Positions 22,650 to 34,119 of a stretch of 64,000 nt of DNA are shown here, piece after piece. The position numbers and the translations under genes are program-made. Source of the stretch: Gari tellinella (taxonomy: Eukaryota > Mollusca > Bivalvia > Cardiida > Psammobiidae); NCBI GenBank assembly GCA_922989275.2, contig OV277858.1:99620794-99684793 (forward strand). Reading direction: 5' to 3'. The first letter of the stretch is position 1; each line of letters begins with the position of its first letter. The notes under the pieces were generated by a model. It worked only from the letters and a program-made list of their open reading frames with translations. It made no database searches and had not been told where the DNA came from.

Positions 22650-24090
22650 AACCTGAAGCTATCTTGAAATTACAATAGGTGATGTCATCTCGATCCACTT
22701 TTCATATTTCTCTGCAAATAATTTGTTACGAATATGCTGCCAATAGTGATGTTTCCTATATTCCATATTTCTATTCCATGTTTGTGTCATGGTTTATTTT
22801 TAAACTCAATTATTCATCACGGCTGTTGTTGGCAGGTCCTTGTGTTCATTTGGCCTGCATTATTTATTTGCATGTTTAAACGCGCATCTGTAACTGCATC
22901 ATGAAGTTAATGCACGCACAATATTTACCTAAGGGTCTACATGCATGGTTGTCGTTGGTGAATTGGGTATCGCAGTCGCCCCCTGCTCCTTTATATCTCT
23001 CAGAAGTGTCTTTTTTCCGAAAGTTCCTTCATAAGTCTCTAAAACACCCCGTCATCCTCGCCTGGTTCCTCGCTAAAATTTGTGTTGAACTGTTCTCCGA
23101 TGTCTGCCCGTCCGTTGTTCTAGACGACGTATTGCTTGCCATCACTCTCCCCCTCTTTCCATTTAATTTTTCTCTAGAATACTCTAGGATCCACATTTCT
23201 GCATTATATTGATGATTGATTTTATTTCTCTGGTAAGCGCGTGCTTTTGATGTGTCCAGTTAATACTAAGTTAAATGTACCTATTTTGTACTACATGCAT
23301 ATTAAATGTACCAGTTTTGTAAAATATACATGTTTTCATGTTTCTCAACAAGATAAAATACTATTCTGACTGCTTTGTCTATCTTTCTCTCCATCCGTAT
23401 GCTTCAGCGTGACCCTGAACACAACTCCATAACGAGTGTGCATTCGAGTATCAGTAAAACACGGGCGAGTTTTCACTATGTGTTTACTTGGAAATATCGC
23501 ACTTTATAGGATACTTTTTTATATATAGAAAAGGTTTTACGGTGTAGCTTGTATACATATACAACCTGTAGTGTTGATACCTATTTGTACCCTAAGGCTT
23601 TTGTTTTCAGTTTTGTATCAAAACAAAATCTATACCAAAAGTTATTTTTAAGAACACAAAACGTAATGTACGAACTCATTAAAATAAAAAGAATAATTAT
23701 GCCCGTCCGTATTCTGCATGACTACCCATCATTGTTCTATTTTTTCTGTATTTATTAATAGCGATATTTTACGTCACTTCCGGTCAATCAGAAACGTCCA
23801 AAACTCCCGAACTCTGCATAGCAGTCATATATTTAGATAAAGAACATCCCTGTTCTGCATGCCACATATTTATATAAAAGAACCAAAAGGATAAAGCATT
23901 AGCGATACCATTGCCTAACATTAGGTAAAACGGCGAACCTCGATTCTAAGATTTTGGCAAAAATATGTGATGAATGTGTTTCGCATTGTATTTCATAAAA
24001 AATGACGTGAGTCAAATGTGCTTTCTTTTCCCTCAGAAAAAAATGATCGGAACTCATTTGTCTCACAACTGTGTTTATTTTGGTAAGACA
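22650..24090. other. intron sequence, no feature recognised
   Basis: Contains a GC-richer block (22930-23200) with an open frame of 103 codons that has no family resemblance. Confidence 0.35.
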
Positions 24091-24099
24091 TATGCGGTC

Positions 24100-24357
24100 T
24101 CATTTGTCCCATGTGAGACAAATGCTCCTTCAGGAAAATTCCGAAGTGCCCAGGCCGGGATTGGGACCCACATCGGTGAGGAGCTTAGCGATTGTAAGTC
24201 ACAGTGACTATAACTACTATGGCACTGAGGCCCCCTCTAGTTCAAGCTGTTATTCACTCGTAATGATATTGCTTCTGGCAAACTGTCCACTTATATATCA
24301 CTTATATGTCAGGGCCGGTGACCTACATCATGAAATAAACGTTGTTGTTGTTGTTGT
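24100..24357 (+). mobile_element. SINE-like element with GTT tail
   Basis: B-box-like GGGATTGGGACC near 24158 and a (GTT)n tail after ATGAAATAAAC at 24337-24357. The A box is unclear. Confidence 0.5.
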
Positions 24358-24439
24358 AATATTATGTAAATTTGAGAAAAAACAGCAAACGGCAATTTTC
24401 AGCGGACTATATTGCAGCAATGAAAGGTTTAAACATATA

Positions 24440-24686
24440 CAGTGGAGAATCTGTTATTCTTTCCCAATAAACGCGTTTACGCTAAAACGTTTATTTGCAG
24501 TGCAAACAGTTTGGAGCCAGATCAGACGCCGGGTAACCCGGCGTCTGATCAGGCTCCAAACTGTTTGCCACCAAGATAAACAAGAATTATCAGAATTGTC
24601 CAAAAAGTTGTACTTTTCTACGTTTTAGTGCTTTGCGTTTGCGTACGTTTGCGTTTAAACGGGAAAGAATAACAGATTCTCCACTG
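24440..24686 (-). mobile_element. family A MITE in the deacetylase intron
   Basis: TA|CAGTGGAGAATCTG to AGATTCTCCACTG|TA; the CCAATAAACGCGTTTACGC arm comes first. Ends about 120 bp before the exon at 24810. Confidence 0.94.
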
Positions 24687-24703
24687 TATGTACGTTGAGG
24701 AGC

Positions 24704-24765
24704 AGTGGTAAGCATGGTTGTAGGGAGGGAATCGTTGTTCAGAAAGCTGTTGTAGGGAGGGAGTT
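24704..24765. mobile_element. family E end fragment
   Basis: GGTTGTAGGGAGGGAATCG and GTTGTAGGGAGGGAG are the right-end motif of the family. Confidence 0.6.
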
Positions 24766-24809
24766 GTGTAGGTCAGTTTTGACGGCAAGATTGATTTTTG
24801 TTTTTTCAG

Positions 24810-24877
24810 ATCAATCATTGATATCAAGAGGACAGTTAAAGCACTGAAGCAGTACTGGTCGTGTTTCCAGTATGATG
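24810..24877 (+). CDS. class IIb histone deacetylase, exon after the catalytic domain
   Basis: A TTTTTTCAG acceptor is followed by 68 bases that complete a split Arg codon and read SIIDIKRTVKALKQYWSCFQ then YD, ending phase 1 before GTATGT. HDAC6/10 proteins carry this kind of tail helix (SIxxTIxxHxxYWxxL) just after the domain. The 9.7-kb intron in front is filled with MITEs, a 155-bp tandem repeat, a SINE-like piece and a family A MITE ending about 120 bp upstream. Phase agreement on both sides (2+1 and 1+2) supports the call. Confidence 0.85.
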
Positions 24878-24915
24878 GTATGTAAACCAATGGTTTATGT
24901 GTTTATTATGAGTTA

Positions 24916-25130
24916 TAGAGTAAAACCTCTTTAGTACGACCACAAACTATCAGATCTCTTTTCGAGAGATTTCTGCTTTACTTTGAGCCTGCTTCACCCC
25001 ACTGCCTGTCCACTGCCTGTATCTAGTTTGAAGACTAGTGACCACTTAAAGCCGGTGCCTTAATGAACACTCTATTTTACTTTAAGCACGCGTGCTTTAA
25101 GTTAGCATCTACTAGGAATTATAGGAAATA
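24916..25130. mobile_element. family F/C relic in the deacetylase intron
   Basis: AAAACCTCTTTAGTACGACC, then core 2 pieces (TTTCTGCTTTACTTTGAGCC; TTTACTTTAAGCACGCG). Confidence 0.55.
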
Positions 25131-25191
25131 TTTCGTATTACTGTGTATGAATATTAGGCATTAGAGGACTTACTTTGTGTTTTATTTTCAG

Positions 25192-25250
25192 TGGAGCTTC
25201 CTACCGCAGACCAACTGAAGAAAAAGAAGGACAGGGCTGCCATAAGTTGA
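25192..25250 (+). CDS. class IIb histone deacetylase, last readable exon ending inside a MITE
   Basis: After a TTTATTTTCAG acceptor the frame completes a Val codon and reads ELPTADQLKKKKDRAAIS then TGA at 25248-25250. The family B MITE begins at 25232, so the last residues (from the Asp codon onward) and the stop are MITE-derived. Either the insertion created a new C-terminus, or it broke an exon that once continued, since HDAC6 proteins normally go on to a second domain. The MITE right end is missing, so downstream exon sequence may be deleted with it. No convincing donor lies between 25192 and the stop; AA|GTTGAT at 25244-25250 is a weak alternative. Confidence 0.72.
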
Positions 25251-25422
25251 TTTTGAAAACATCTAAAATTTTCAAATTTTCTATTTTCAAGCGCGATTAC
25301 TTAAAGCAGGTTGAAAGTAAAGCAGAATGCGCCTTTAGGCGAATTCTGCTTAACTTTCAGTCTGCTTTAAGCATCAATCTGCTAGGATAAAAATCCGAAG
25401 ATTTCGGAAAATTCCGGAGAAA
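25232..25422 (+). mobile_element. family B MITE in the deacetylase exon
   Basis: GAAGGA|CAGGGCTGCCATAAG, core 2 at about 25300-25372, then AAAAATCCGAAG...TTCCGGAGAAA with the last ~12 bp of the element missing. Confidence 0.9.
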
Positions 25423-25691
25423 ACTTTTACTGAATTTGTTACCATCCAGCGAACGACCACTAACAAACACTCACTATTTAAACCCATTACCCCATAAATA
25501 CGCATTGGCACTCTTTATGGAGGAAGGGGTAAAATAGTATGGCGCTTATGTGGAGGAAATGATTAAGGTAGTAGAGTATTTGAGACTGTACTTTTTAAAA
25601 ACTTTTTGCACTTCTATGACAGTGGACCGGTTTCATAAATATATCTTAGTTATCATATGACTGTACATGAAACTAGGGGTTAATTTTTTGT

Positions 25692-25973
25692 TTAAGGGTG
25701 TGTTCGATTATCAGTTCCAAAACTGTTTGGAACGATTCCATGGAATTAGTAAATCAAATAAAAACGGAATTGAACCCTTGCAAATATGATAGTCTGGGTC
25801 CCTGCTTAGTATAACTTTGCTGTCGAAGCGTTGGCAAATTGTGCCGGGAACCATGACGATACGTCACAATTCTGCTCACACCACCTCCTTGAACAACAGT
25901 TCTTGAATTGAATTCCGGACCATTCGATTTCGATTCCGTCAATTGCGGACTGATAATCGAACACGCCCTAAAA
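25692..25973. mobile_element. GGGTGTGTTCGATTATCAGT inverted-repeat element
   Basis: TTAAGGGTGTGTTCGATTAT at the left and ATAATCGAACACGCCCTAAA at the right. The ends resemble PIF/Harbinger-type termini; the target duplication is unclear. Confidence 0.7.
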
Positions 25974-26122
25974 GTACCCAACATCATACAAAATACCCAA
26001 CAATACACAAACGAGCGTACGAAAGTTCCTTTGTTTGGTAGGGAGAAGAATAGATTCCATTCATTCCGTGATTACCCTATTGTGTATTGTTGGGTATTTT
26101 GTGTACTGTTCGGTACTTTTAA
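25970..26122. mobile_element. palindromic element, ~45-bp arms
   Basis: AAAAGTACCCAACATCATAC ... and TTGTTGGGTATTTTGTGTAC ... GGTACTTTT form inverted arms directly beside the preceding element. Confidence 0.7.
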
Positions 26123-26124
26123 AC

Positions 26125-26815
26125 AAAAATGTCCATCTGTGAGAACGTCTGTCTGTCTGTCACCCTGCATAACTCCTGTTCTACTGAAGCTTTTATGATG
26201 AAACTTCATTTATGGAAAGAGCGTAATAAGTGGAAGTGTAAAACAAAAGGGTCATAACTCTTGCATCAGTATTGCGAGATGTGTTCCCCTTTTCAACATT
26301 GCCTTTTCTTGCAGAGTTCTTCTGTTATACTGAATAATTTGAAATTTTAATTATGGAAAGAGATTGATGAGTGAAAGTGTCTTGCACAAGGTTGATACCA
26401 CTTACAGTGGAGAATCTGTTATTCTTTCCCGTTTAAACGAAACGAAACGCAAACGCAAAACACTAAAACGTAGATAAGTACATTTTTGGGCAATTCTGAT
26501 AACTATTTTTTTATCATGGTGGCAAACAGTTTGGAGCCTGATCAGACGCCGTGTTACCCAGCGTCTGATCTGGCTCCAAACTGTTTACAATGGAAATAGT
26601 AGTTTAAGCGTAAACGCGTTTATTTGGAAACAATAACGTTTTCTCCACTGTATAGCAATACTGTGCGAGTTTGATTTTTCTTTCTCATATTTTTTTATCA
26701 GCAGAAATTTCATTGGTTTAAAGAGTTTGATGAGTGGAAGTGTCTTGCATGTAGTTCATAACTCTTGCATCAATACCATTAGAGTTATTCCCCTTTTCTG
26801 ATGCTTGCTGGCAGG
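26125..26815 (+). repeat. diverged repeat with TCATAACTCTTGCATC motif
   Basis: Two units share GTCATAACTCTTGCATCA, TTCCCCTTTTC and AGAGTTTGATGAGTGGAAGT, split by the family A MITE at 26405. Confidence 0.65.
26405..26650 (+). mobile_element. family A MITE inside another repeat
   Basis: TA|CAGTGGAGAATC to TTTCTCCACTG|TA, inserted in the TCATAACTCTTGCATC repeat at 26125-26815. Confidence 0.92.
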
Positions 26816-26843
26816 TGACACATGTGGCAGTGAAAGCGTTATA

Positions 26844-27213
26844 CAGCGCTCCCTCCCTACAACGGCCCTCCCAACAACGATTCCCTCCTTACAACGAATC
26901 TTGCTGCTGTTCACCAAACAAGACATTTATACCCAACATTTTCATGGCTGCAATGTCGTCTACTTAAATTTGTCGCCTGCTGTTTTTCTCAAATGTACAT
27001 GTACGTGGACATTTTAATAGAATAAATACAACGGATATAATGACGAGTGACAAACAGCTTGAATCCGGATCAGACGCCGCGTTACGCGGCGTCTGATCTG
27101 GATTCAAGTTGTTTCCAAATGTGAACCTGTTTCCCCCCTCTATAACGACCCCCTCCGAACAACGCACACAATAGTTGTCTCCCATTGGATGTCGTTGTAG
27201 AGAAGGAGCGCTG
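26844..27213. mobile_element. family E MITE
   Basis: TA|CAGCGCTCCCTCCCTAC ... AGAGAAGGAGCGCTG|TA; perfect hairpin GAATCCGGATCAGACGCCGC and partner at 27058-27115. Confidence 0.92.
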
Positions 27214-27540
27214 TACATTAAATTTTGTTAAAAATGTATATCGGTTGGATAGACAGACGAATGAAGCGGAATCTACATAATTGTTATGTACTGCCATTTT
27301 GTGCTCACGTATTCATCGTACTTCCAAATCCACAAATGACCAATTGGAGGGAAGTGATGTATACAAATGTTCAGATTGTAACCAACACGTTATTCACCGA
27401 TACTTCGTTTGCTTTAATTCGTAAAATTTGCCGAGTAACTAGCATGCACGTTTCAGTGAAAAGAAAGTAGAATTAATGGCAATTAACATTTAGCAACTGG
27501 TAAATTTGCAATTAGCTTAAAGCAATAAGGAAGTAAAATA

Positions 27541-27900
27541 CAGTGTTCCCTCCCTTAAACGACCCTCCCAACAACGATTCCCTCCTTACAACGACCCCAC
27601 CTTACAACGAACCTTGTCGCAGTTCTCTACACAGGACAATTATGTCTAATGCCTTTTCTGCTGTAACATCGTCTGCTTAAAGTGGTCGTCTGTTGTTCTC
27701 TCAAAGTTACATATTTGACATTTTGACAGAAAAAAACTTAGTGACGAGTGACTTTAAAGCTTGAATCCAGATCAGACGCCGCGTTATCTGAATTTAAGCT
27801 GTTTGCAAATGGGAACCAATTTCCCTCCCTATAACGACTCCCTCCGAACAACACACAATTTTTGTCTCCCTTTGGGTGTCGTTGTAGAGAGGGAGCACTG
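27541..27900. mobile_element. family E MITE with half hairpin
   Basis: TA|CAGTGTTCCCTCCC ... AGAGAGGGAGCACTG; the hairpin partner is largely deleted (GATCAGACGCCGCGTTATCTG). Confidence 0.9.
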
Positions 27901-28060
27901 TTTTAGCATTGGGCAAACTAGCAAGACAGTTTGTCCTGGTATCCCTTCAGTGAAAATAAATAAAAAATAATGACAAATTAACAATTAGCTTTTAGAAAAT
28001 GGCAAATGACACATTGACAATTAGCATTAAGCAACTAGCAAGTGGCATGCATTTAGCGTA

Positions 28061-29277
28061 TGGAAGGCCGGTGCGCCATGCTAATTGCTAGTTGTTAAAT
28101 GCGAATGCTACCTGTGAAATATTAAATGCTATTTGCCAAATACGAATTGCTATTTGCGAAATGCTATTTGCCTATACCAATGCATATAGCTATTTGCCAA
28201 ATGCTTAATGCTATTTGCGCCGAATGCCAAATGCTTTGGCGGTTTCTTCAAATGGCGGTTTTTCTCAATCATTTGACATTCAGCAAATTGCTTTTAACAT
28301 AAATTTAGCAAATCGCATTAAGGCCAAATAAAAAATTACCCGTGTTTCCTATTACATGCCAAAAAAATTAGGGACGAACGGTCGGAAAATCTTCTCTTTT
28401 TTTTTTTTAACACAATCATATAATGATATGGTCTATTTAACTTTTCTGATGGAGTATTTTATATTATCATATTCATATATGAAAACATATGAATGTATTT
28501 TATTTTTTAAAGCCCTGGGCCATACAATGAAATACCTTAAAAATGTCAATTCAAATTGTTAATTGATACGTCCTATTACCAAAATGACCTTAAAATTGAA
28601 ACTGGTATGATTCAGATTGTTAACCAATATTGGTATACCAAACGGGCAAAGAAGTAATTTATATAGGGTGGAATTAATAATATTTGGAAATGTGTTGTTA
28701 GCTTGTTAAATATGTCAATAAAATGTGTTGTCTGCAAGTTGGATATGTCAATAGTTAATTAACTTAATTAACTAGCAGATCATATCTGCAAGGAAAGTAC
28801 TTTATGTCAGATTTAGATCAAATTTCTCTTAGATATTTGCTAATCTAAACATCAATTTTTACAACAATTAAAAGACTATAAAGCAGCTTTTTAAACAATT
28901 AAGTCAAGAATAGCTTCTTTTACACGTTCCTCAAAAACGAGTCACATGCGCCGCAAAAATGACCGACATTCGCCATACGTTTTTCGAAAATTGAAAAAAA
29001 AGAGTTTAAGGTCGGAGGGAAAAACTAGGGTCAAACCGGAACCAGAGGTATTTTTGTTTGGCCTTAGTACAGCAATTCGCATTTGGAATTTAGGAATTTT
29101 CGAATAGCATTTTTGCAATTCGCATTTAGCATTTTTGCAATTCGCAAATGGCATTTCGCAAAACGCATTGCGCAATCAGCATTTAGCATTTTACAAATAG
29201 CATTTAGCATTGAACAACCCCTAATAAAGTATTTCACAATTCGCATTTAGCATTTAGCATGGCACACCGGCCTTCCA
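28061..29277. mobile_element. 1.2-kb element with inverted ends and subterminal arrays
   Basis: TA|TGGAAGGCCGGTGCGCCATG ... CATGGCACACCGGCCTTCCA|TA. Behind each end lies a degenerate array of GCAAATGCTATTTGCC-type motifs in inverted orientation; the centre (28340-28940) is AT-rich with no recognised gene. Confidence 0.78.
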
Positions 29278-29415
29278 TAGCAACTGGCAATTTATCAATT
29301 GGCAGTTGGCATGTCCCGTCTTACAGTCCAGCATTCCATAATCTACACAGTATGCACATGCAACCAATTAATACGACGCCGTTGTAAGCCAAGGGTAGCG
29401 GTAACCCGAGCATTT

Positions 29416-29724
29416 CAGGGCTACCATAAGCTGCTCATAAAAATCCTAAGATTTCCAAGCGCGATTTTAGGAATCGTACATTTAACCCTTTGGCTGCCAG
29501 GCTCTTTAACACTCTCATAAACATATGCAAATAGTTTGGATCCAGATCCGACGCCGCGATACGCGTTGTCGGATTTGGTTGTAAAGTTCTTTTTGACAGC
29601 CATATTAATGTGTCCTAAGTAAAAACATTGCATAAACTTTCAAAATTTATAGGTAAGAGCAGAAACCCGGAGAAATGAACACAATCCGAAGATTTCGGAA
29701 AATTCTGGAGAAATGGCAGCTCTG
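29416..29724 (+). mobile_element. family B MITE carrying a family D interior
   Basis: GCATTT|CAGGGCTACCAT ... ATGGCAGCTCTG|GCATTT. At the point where other copies continue TTTACCCCATAGCC, this one reads TTTAACCCTTTGGCTGCC and holds a core-1 hairpin (GGATCCAGATCCGACGCCGC). Confidence 0.93.
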
Positions 29725-29987
29725 GCATTTCCTAAACTGAAAATTGGGGTTCAGAGGTGAATAAGTCACTATATAGATCTATATGTATATATATAGTACT
29801 TAACTTGAAACGCATACGTTTCAACATTTTCATTGTCTTGTTACACTGTGTTTGTATTAAAACGTTTTATATTTTGTAATAAAACCACTGCAGTTGTTCT
29901 TGTTTCTAAACTTTGGTTTTGGTTGAGACACTTTTAACCCTTTTTTCGCCGAAGTCGCATAAAAACCCGAGCGTTTGCAAACAGATA

Positions 29988-30233
29988 CAGTGGAGAATCT
30001 GTTATTCTTTCCCAATAAACGCGTTTACGCTAAAACTATTATTTGCAGGGCAAACAGTTTGGAGCCAGATCAGACGCCGGGTAACCCGACGTCTGATCAG
30101 GCTCCAAACTGTTTGCCACCAAGATAAACAAGAATTATCAGAATTGTCCAAAAGTTGTTCTTTTCTACGTTTTAGTGTTTTGCGTTTGCGTACGTTTGCG
30201 TTTAAACGGGAAAGAATAACAGATTCTCCACTG
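29988..30233 (-). mobile_element. family A MITE
   Basis: TA|CAGTGGAGAATCTG to GATTCTCCACTG|TA, nearly intact. Confidence 0.94.
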
Positions 30234-30420
30234 TAACTATTGTAATCTGAGTAATACAGTACAGAGTTTAACACCTGTTTAATTGTGAACGAATGAGCAT
30301 GTTTCACATATGCTATATTTCCCAGAGGACGTATATAACATTATTTATGTCGGGTATTAAAGAGTACATGTGACTGCATCCTCATGCTTGGGCGGATTGA
30401 GCATTCACTTATACCTTTGA

Positions 30421-30609
30421 ACCCTAGTCACGCTTAAATGCGTCATTTGCAAACAGTGACCAGAGGGATCCTTAAGGAGCCTTCTGATCAGGGTCTACAC
30501 TGTTTGTCTTTTTGACATATATTGTACAAATCAACCCTTAAAAGTCAAAAATGGACTAGACTAAATTGAAAACTGGAATTGTCCATTTAAAGTTTCAGGG
30601 AGGAAGGAG
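30421..30609. mobile_element. family G MITE
   Basis: ACCCTAGTCACGC ... GGAATTGTCCATTTAAAG ... GGAAGGAG|TTAA, hairpin at 30448-30507. Confidence 0.8.
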
Positions 30610-30639
30610 TTAACGTTTTTCATCTCCGATAAGTGCGTT

Positions 30640-30765
30640 TATACTATAAAGTACACACTCATTGGCATGGTTGGAAACAGTTTTGAGCCTGATCAGACAC
30701 AGGGTAACCAGGCGTCTGATCAAGCTCCGAACTGTTAACCACACAGGTTAAACGTTTTGTTCACT
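30640..30765. mobile_element. core-1 hairpin relic
   Basis: GGAAACAGTTTTGAGCCTGA to its partner ending at AACTGTTAACC; outer arms not recognisable. Confidence 0.6.
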
Positions 30766-31140
30766 TTATAAAGAAATTGTCTTCAACATTTTGGTGAATT
30801 TCATTTGCATTTCGTTTCGTAATGAATGAATGTGTTTTACGGCCCATCTACACAAAAAAGGTCATTTAGAGCCGAGTTCCGTTTGAACGGAAAGAAATAT
30901 CATCGTTAATATACTTTGGTTAAAATACAGATTGCCAATAAAACACATTTGTACCCAAATACCTGATACACACTGCATAGTTTTGTAAGAGTCCTCTGAT
31001 AATGGGTATGCACTGTTTTTTGTCCTCATTTAGACCAGTATTTGTTAAACTACGCTGAATTCCAAATATACTTGTTCATGTTTTGGTTACTAAAAGATCC
31101 ATAAGGGAACCGAATAACCCATAAGAGTTACTTAGTGTTG

Positions 31141-31398
31141 AAAGAGTTACTCATTCACCACTGATACTTTTAATGGAAAATTCCAATTTCAAAATAAGTC
31201 TATTTAAACCATTTTTTTACTATTTAGGGTTGATTTTAACAATATATTTCACAACAACAAACAGTGTAGACCCTGATCAGAGGGTTCCTTAAGGAACCAT
31301 CTGATCAGGGTCTACACTGTTTGCATGGGACAATTGTAATCCTCAAAGGTACACTGTTTATAGATGACGAGTATACTCGTCGCTAGGGTTGAATGTGT
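31141..31398. mobile_element. family G MITE, inverted
   Basis: AAAGAGTTACTC ... ACGAGTATACTCGTCGCTAG ... GTG|TTAA; perfect hairpin centred on CCTTAAGG (31258-31323). Confidence 0.8.
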
Positions 31399-31439
31399 TA
31401 AAGGCAAAGTTATACATGGAACTCGAAGTTTCAGCAAAA

Positions 31440-32775
31440 GGCCACTATGATTTCTCTTGATCGTGTTGTGTCCGTCTGTCCATTCGTCGTTCGTTCGTCC
31501 GTCGTCAACAATTTCTTTAATCGACATCTCCTCCTAAACTACTGTAAGGATTTTTTATCAAACTTGGCAGGAGTGATCCTTATATGGTCCTCTTTGAAAG
31601 TTGTTCAAAAAGTTCCGATCCGTTGCATATCTAGGTCACAGGAGCTAAAAATAGATCGTTTCAATAAAAACTTAAAAAATCTTCTTGTCTGAAACCACAG
31701 TACCCTGAGCTTATATATGTGGCACAAAGCATCATCTACAGGTCCTCTATCAATATTTAACAAATTGTGTCCCTGGGGTAAAAAATGACCCCGCCCCAGG
31801 GGTCACAAATAAACATAGAGTTATATAGTGAAATCTTCAAACATCTTCTTCTCTGAAATTAATATGGCCAGAGCTTTAATATTTGGTATGGTGACACTTC
31901 TCGAAGACCTTTACCAATATTGTTCAAACTGTCCCGGTCCATTGCATATCTAGGTCACAGGAGCTAAAATAGATTTTTTTCAATAAAAACTTAAAAAATC
32001 TTCTTGTCTGAAACCACAGTACCCTGAGCTTAGCTATTTGGCACAAAGCATCATCTACAGGTCCTCTATCAAACTTGTTCAAATTATGTCCCTGGGGTCA
32101 AAAATGACCCCGCCCCAGGGGACACAAATTAACATAGAGTTATATAGTGAAATCTTCAAACATCTTCTTCTCTGAAACTAATATGGCCAGAGCTTTGATA
32201 TTTGGTATGGTGACACTTCTAGAGGACCTATACCAATATTGCACAAACTGTCCCGGTCCATTGCATATCTAGGTCACAGGAGCTAAAAATAGATTTTTTC
32301 AATTTAAACTAAAATCTTCTTGCCTGCTTCATAATGAAGCCACAGTACCCTGAGCTTAGCTACATGTATTTGACACAAACCATCAACTGCAGGTCCTCTA
32401 TCACGATTGTTCAAATTATGTCCCTGGGTAAAAAATGACACTGCCCCGGTCACAAATTTACATAGTGAAATCTTCAAACAGCTTCTTCTCTGAAACTAAT
32501 ATGGCCAGAGCTTTGATATTTGGCATGGTGTCACTTTTAGAGAACCTTTACCAATATTGTTCAAATTGTTACGGTCCGTTGCATATCTAGGTCACAGGAG
32601 CTAAAAATAGATTCTTTCAATGAATCCTTCAAAAATAATTCTTGTCATACACTACAGTACCCTGAGCTTAGACTTTTGGCACACAGCATCATCTGCTCAG
32701 CTTTCCAAGATATTTTACATTTTACATCAACTGTTCCAGGTGAGCGATTTAGAGCCGTATACGGCTCTTGTTTTT
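31440..32775 (+). repeat. ~318-bp tandem repeat element
   Basis: TCTTCTTGTCTGAAACCACA (or a variant) starts units near 31680, 31999, 32314 and 32637. The element opens with GTCCGTCTGTCCATTCG and closes with CAGGTGAGCGATTTAGAGCC and a TATACGGCTCTTG hairpin. Confidence 0.85.
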
Positions 32776-32920
32776 AGATTTACACCATAGATAAAAAGCG
32801 AATATGTTTTTGTACAAACAGGTATAACTCCGACGAATGACCAGCAAACGTTACTGTTTCAACCCTCCGCCTAGCAGAACTGGTTAAATCATTAAATGTA
32901 TATGTATCAACTTTTATTAG

Positions 32921-33334
32921 ATTTCTTTCATTCTTGTTTGCTCCGTAAAAAGTGTGAGTCAAACGGAAGAACAAGACGGCGGCAACTATGTGCTCTTTCC
33001 AATTCTTTGGAGACCATAAACAGAGAAAACAGTATTGTCAAGTCCAGTTATTATATCTCTTTCAACACCATGGACTTACTTTAGATATACCGATTACATG
33101 TGCAAACAGCGTACACGTATACCCAGAGCAGATGACTCCTACAAGGGCAATGATTGCGTATTCTGGTGCTGTCGAATTGATTTCCAACCTGGTACATGTA
33201 CTCGTACAGTTCCAGTCCTCGAGCCGATGCGTTTGTTGTCGCTACCTCACTATGCAACCGTACAGAAATTATCTCATACTTTTCAAAGCATTGTCAAACG
33301 TACCATAAAACATTTAAAAGTGACATTGTCCTGA
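32921..33334 (+). other. unrecognised ORF cluster, possibly decayed coding sequence
   Basis: Overlapping open frames here are not explained by any repeat in the window. One reads SVSQTEEQDGGNYVLFPILW before a stop; another (33035-33334, 99 codons) contains DDSYKGNDCVFWCCRIDFQP and further Cys. The switch of frame without splice sites suggests an old pseudogene or transposon piece. No family recognised. Confidence 0.25.
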
Positions 33335-33654
33335 AACAATAATTAAAGGTGAACTGGAAAAAATCGCATCAATGTTATATAATAAAATTGGTATATATTT
33401 AAGAAATTTCAAATAATCTTCGCTCCATGGTTTGCTATGGTATAGCAATATTCTAACAAATATGTTGGGAAGTTATGCGATGAGAAAGTGATAGGTAGAT
33501 GCATTGGTTCCTATGACGGTTATACCTTTGACCTTTAGCAAACTTTGAGTAGTATAGTTCACCTTTAAATGTTGTGTTACAGTAATATTGATCTCATACT
33601 AAAATTTACGCTAGATATGTTGTAAAAAGACATAACACAAGAAAATGATATTCA

Positions 33655-33809
33655 CCCTTTCTCTCTTAATGACGCTTAAAAGCGCGTTTGCAAACAGTTT
33701 GGAACTTGATCAATCGCGTAACACAGCGTCTGATCAGGACCCAAACTGTTCTTGACACTCTTATCGATATTTATGAAGTCAACTCCAGAATAATTTGATC
33801 ATGAAAGGG
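33655..33809. mobile_element. family D MITE, short form
   Basis: CCCTTTCTCTC ... ATGAAAGGG|TTAA with a damaged core 1 at 33692-33750. Confidence 0.75.
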
Positions 33810-33914
33810 TTAACAAGCTTTGCTTCAATAACAATACTCCCCTTTTCTTGAATCTGTTAAATATCAAGAGTGGCAACTTTCAGGATGCTAAGCGATATGA
33901 ATTTATAAAATTAA

Positions 33915-34119
33915 CCCTTTGCCTGTTGGTCGCGACTTTATTGATTTTTACAAACCGTTTAGATCCAGATCAGACGCCGCGTAACGCGGCGTCTGATCTG
34001 GATCCAAACTGTTTGACATTTTTCTTCATGTTTCTTTACTTAAAAAACATATAATTCTAAATTTAACAAACTTTGCAGACGACAATTTTGAAGCAGACGA
34101 CATCACCGAAGGATAAGGT
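33915..34119. mobile_element. family D MITE
   Basis: TTAA|CCCTTTGCCTGTTGG start, perfect hairpin ACCGTTTAGATCCAGATCAG ... at 33956-34014, then GCAGACGACATCACCGAAGG. Confidence 0.85.

Noticed and set aside
22901..23212. 103-codon frame in a GC-richer block
   Set aside because: No recognisable family on either strand and no splice context; left as unassigned.
24071..24628. 185-codon frame
   Set aside because: It crosses a SINE-like segment and half of a family A MITE; the MITE part recurs in frames at many other copies.
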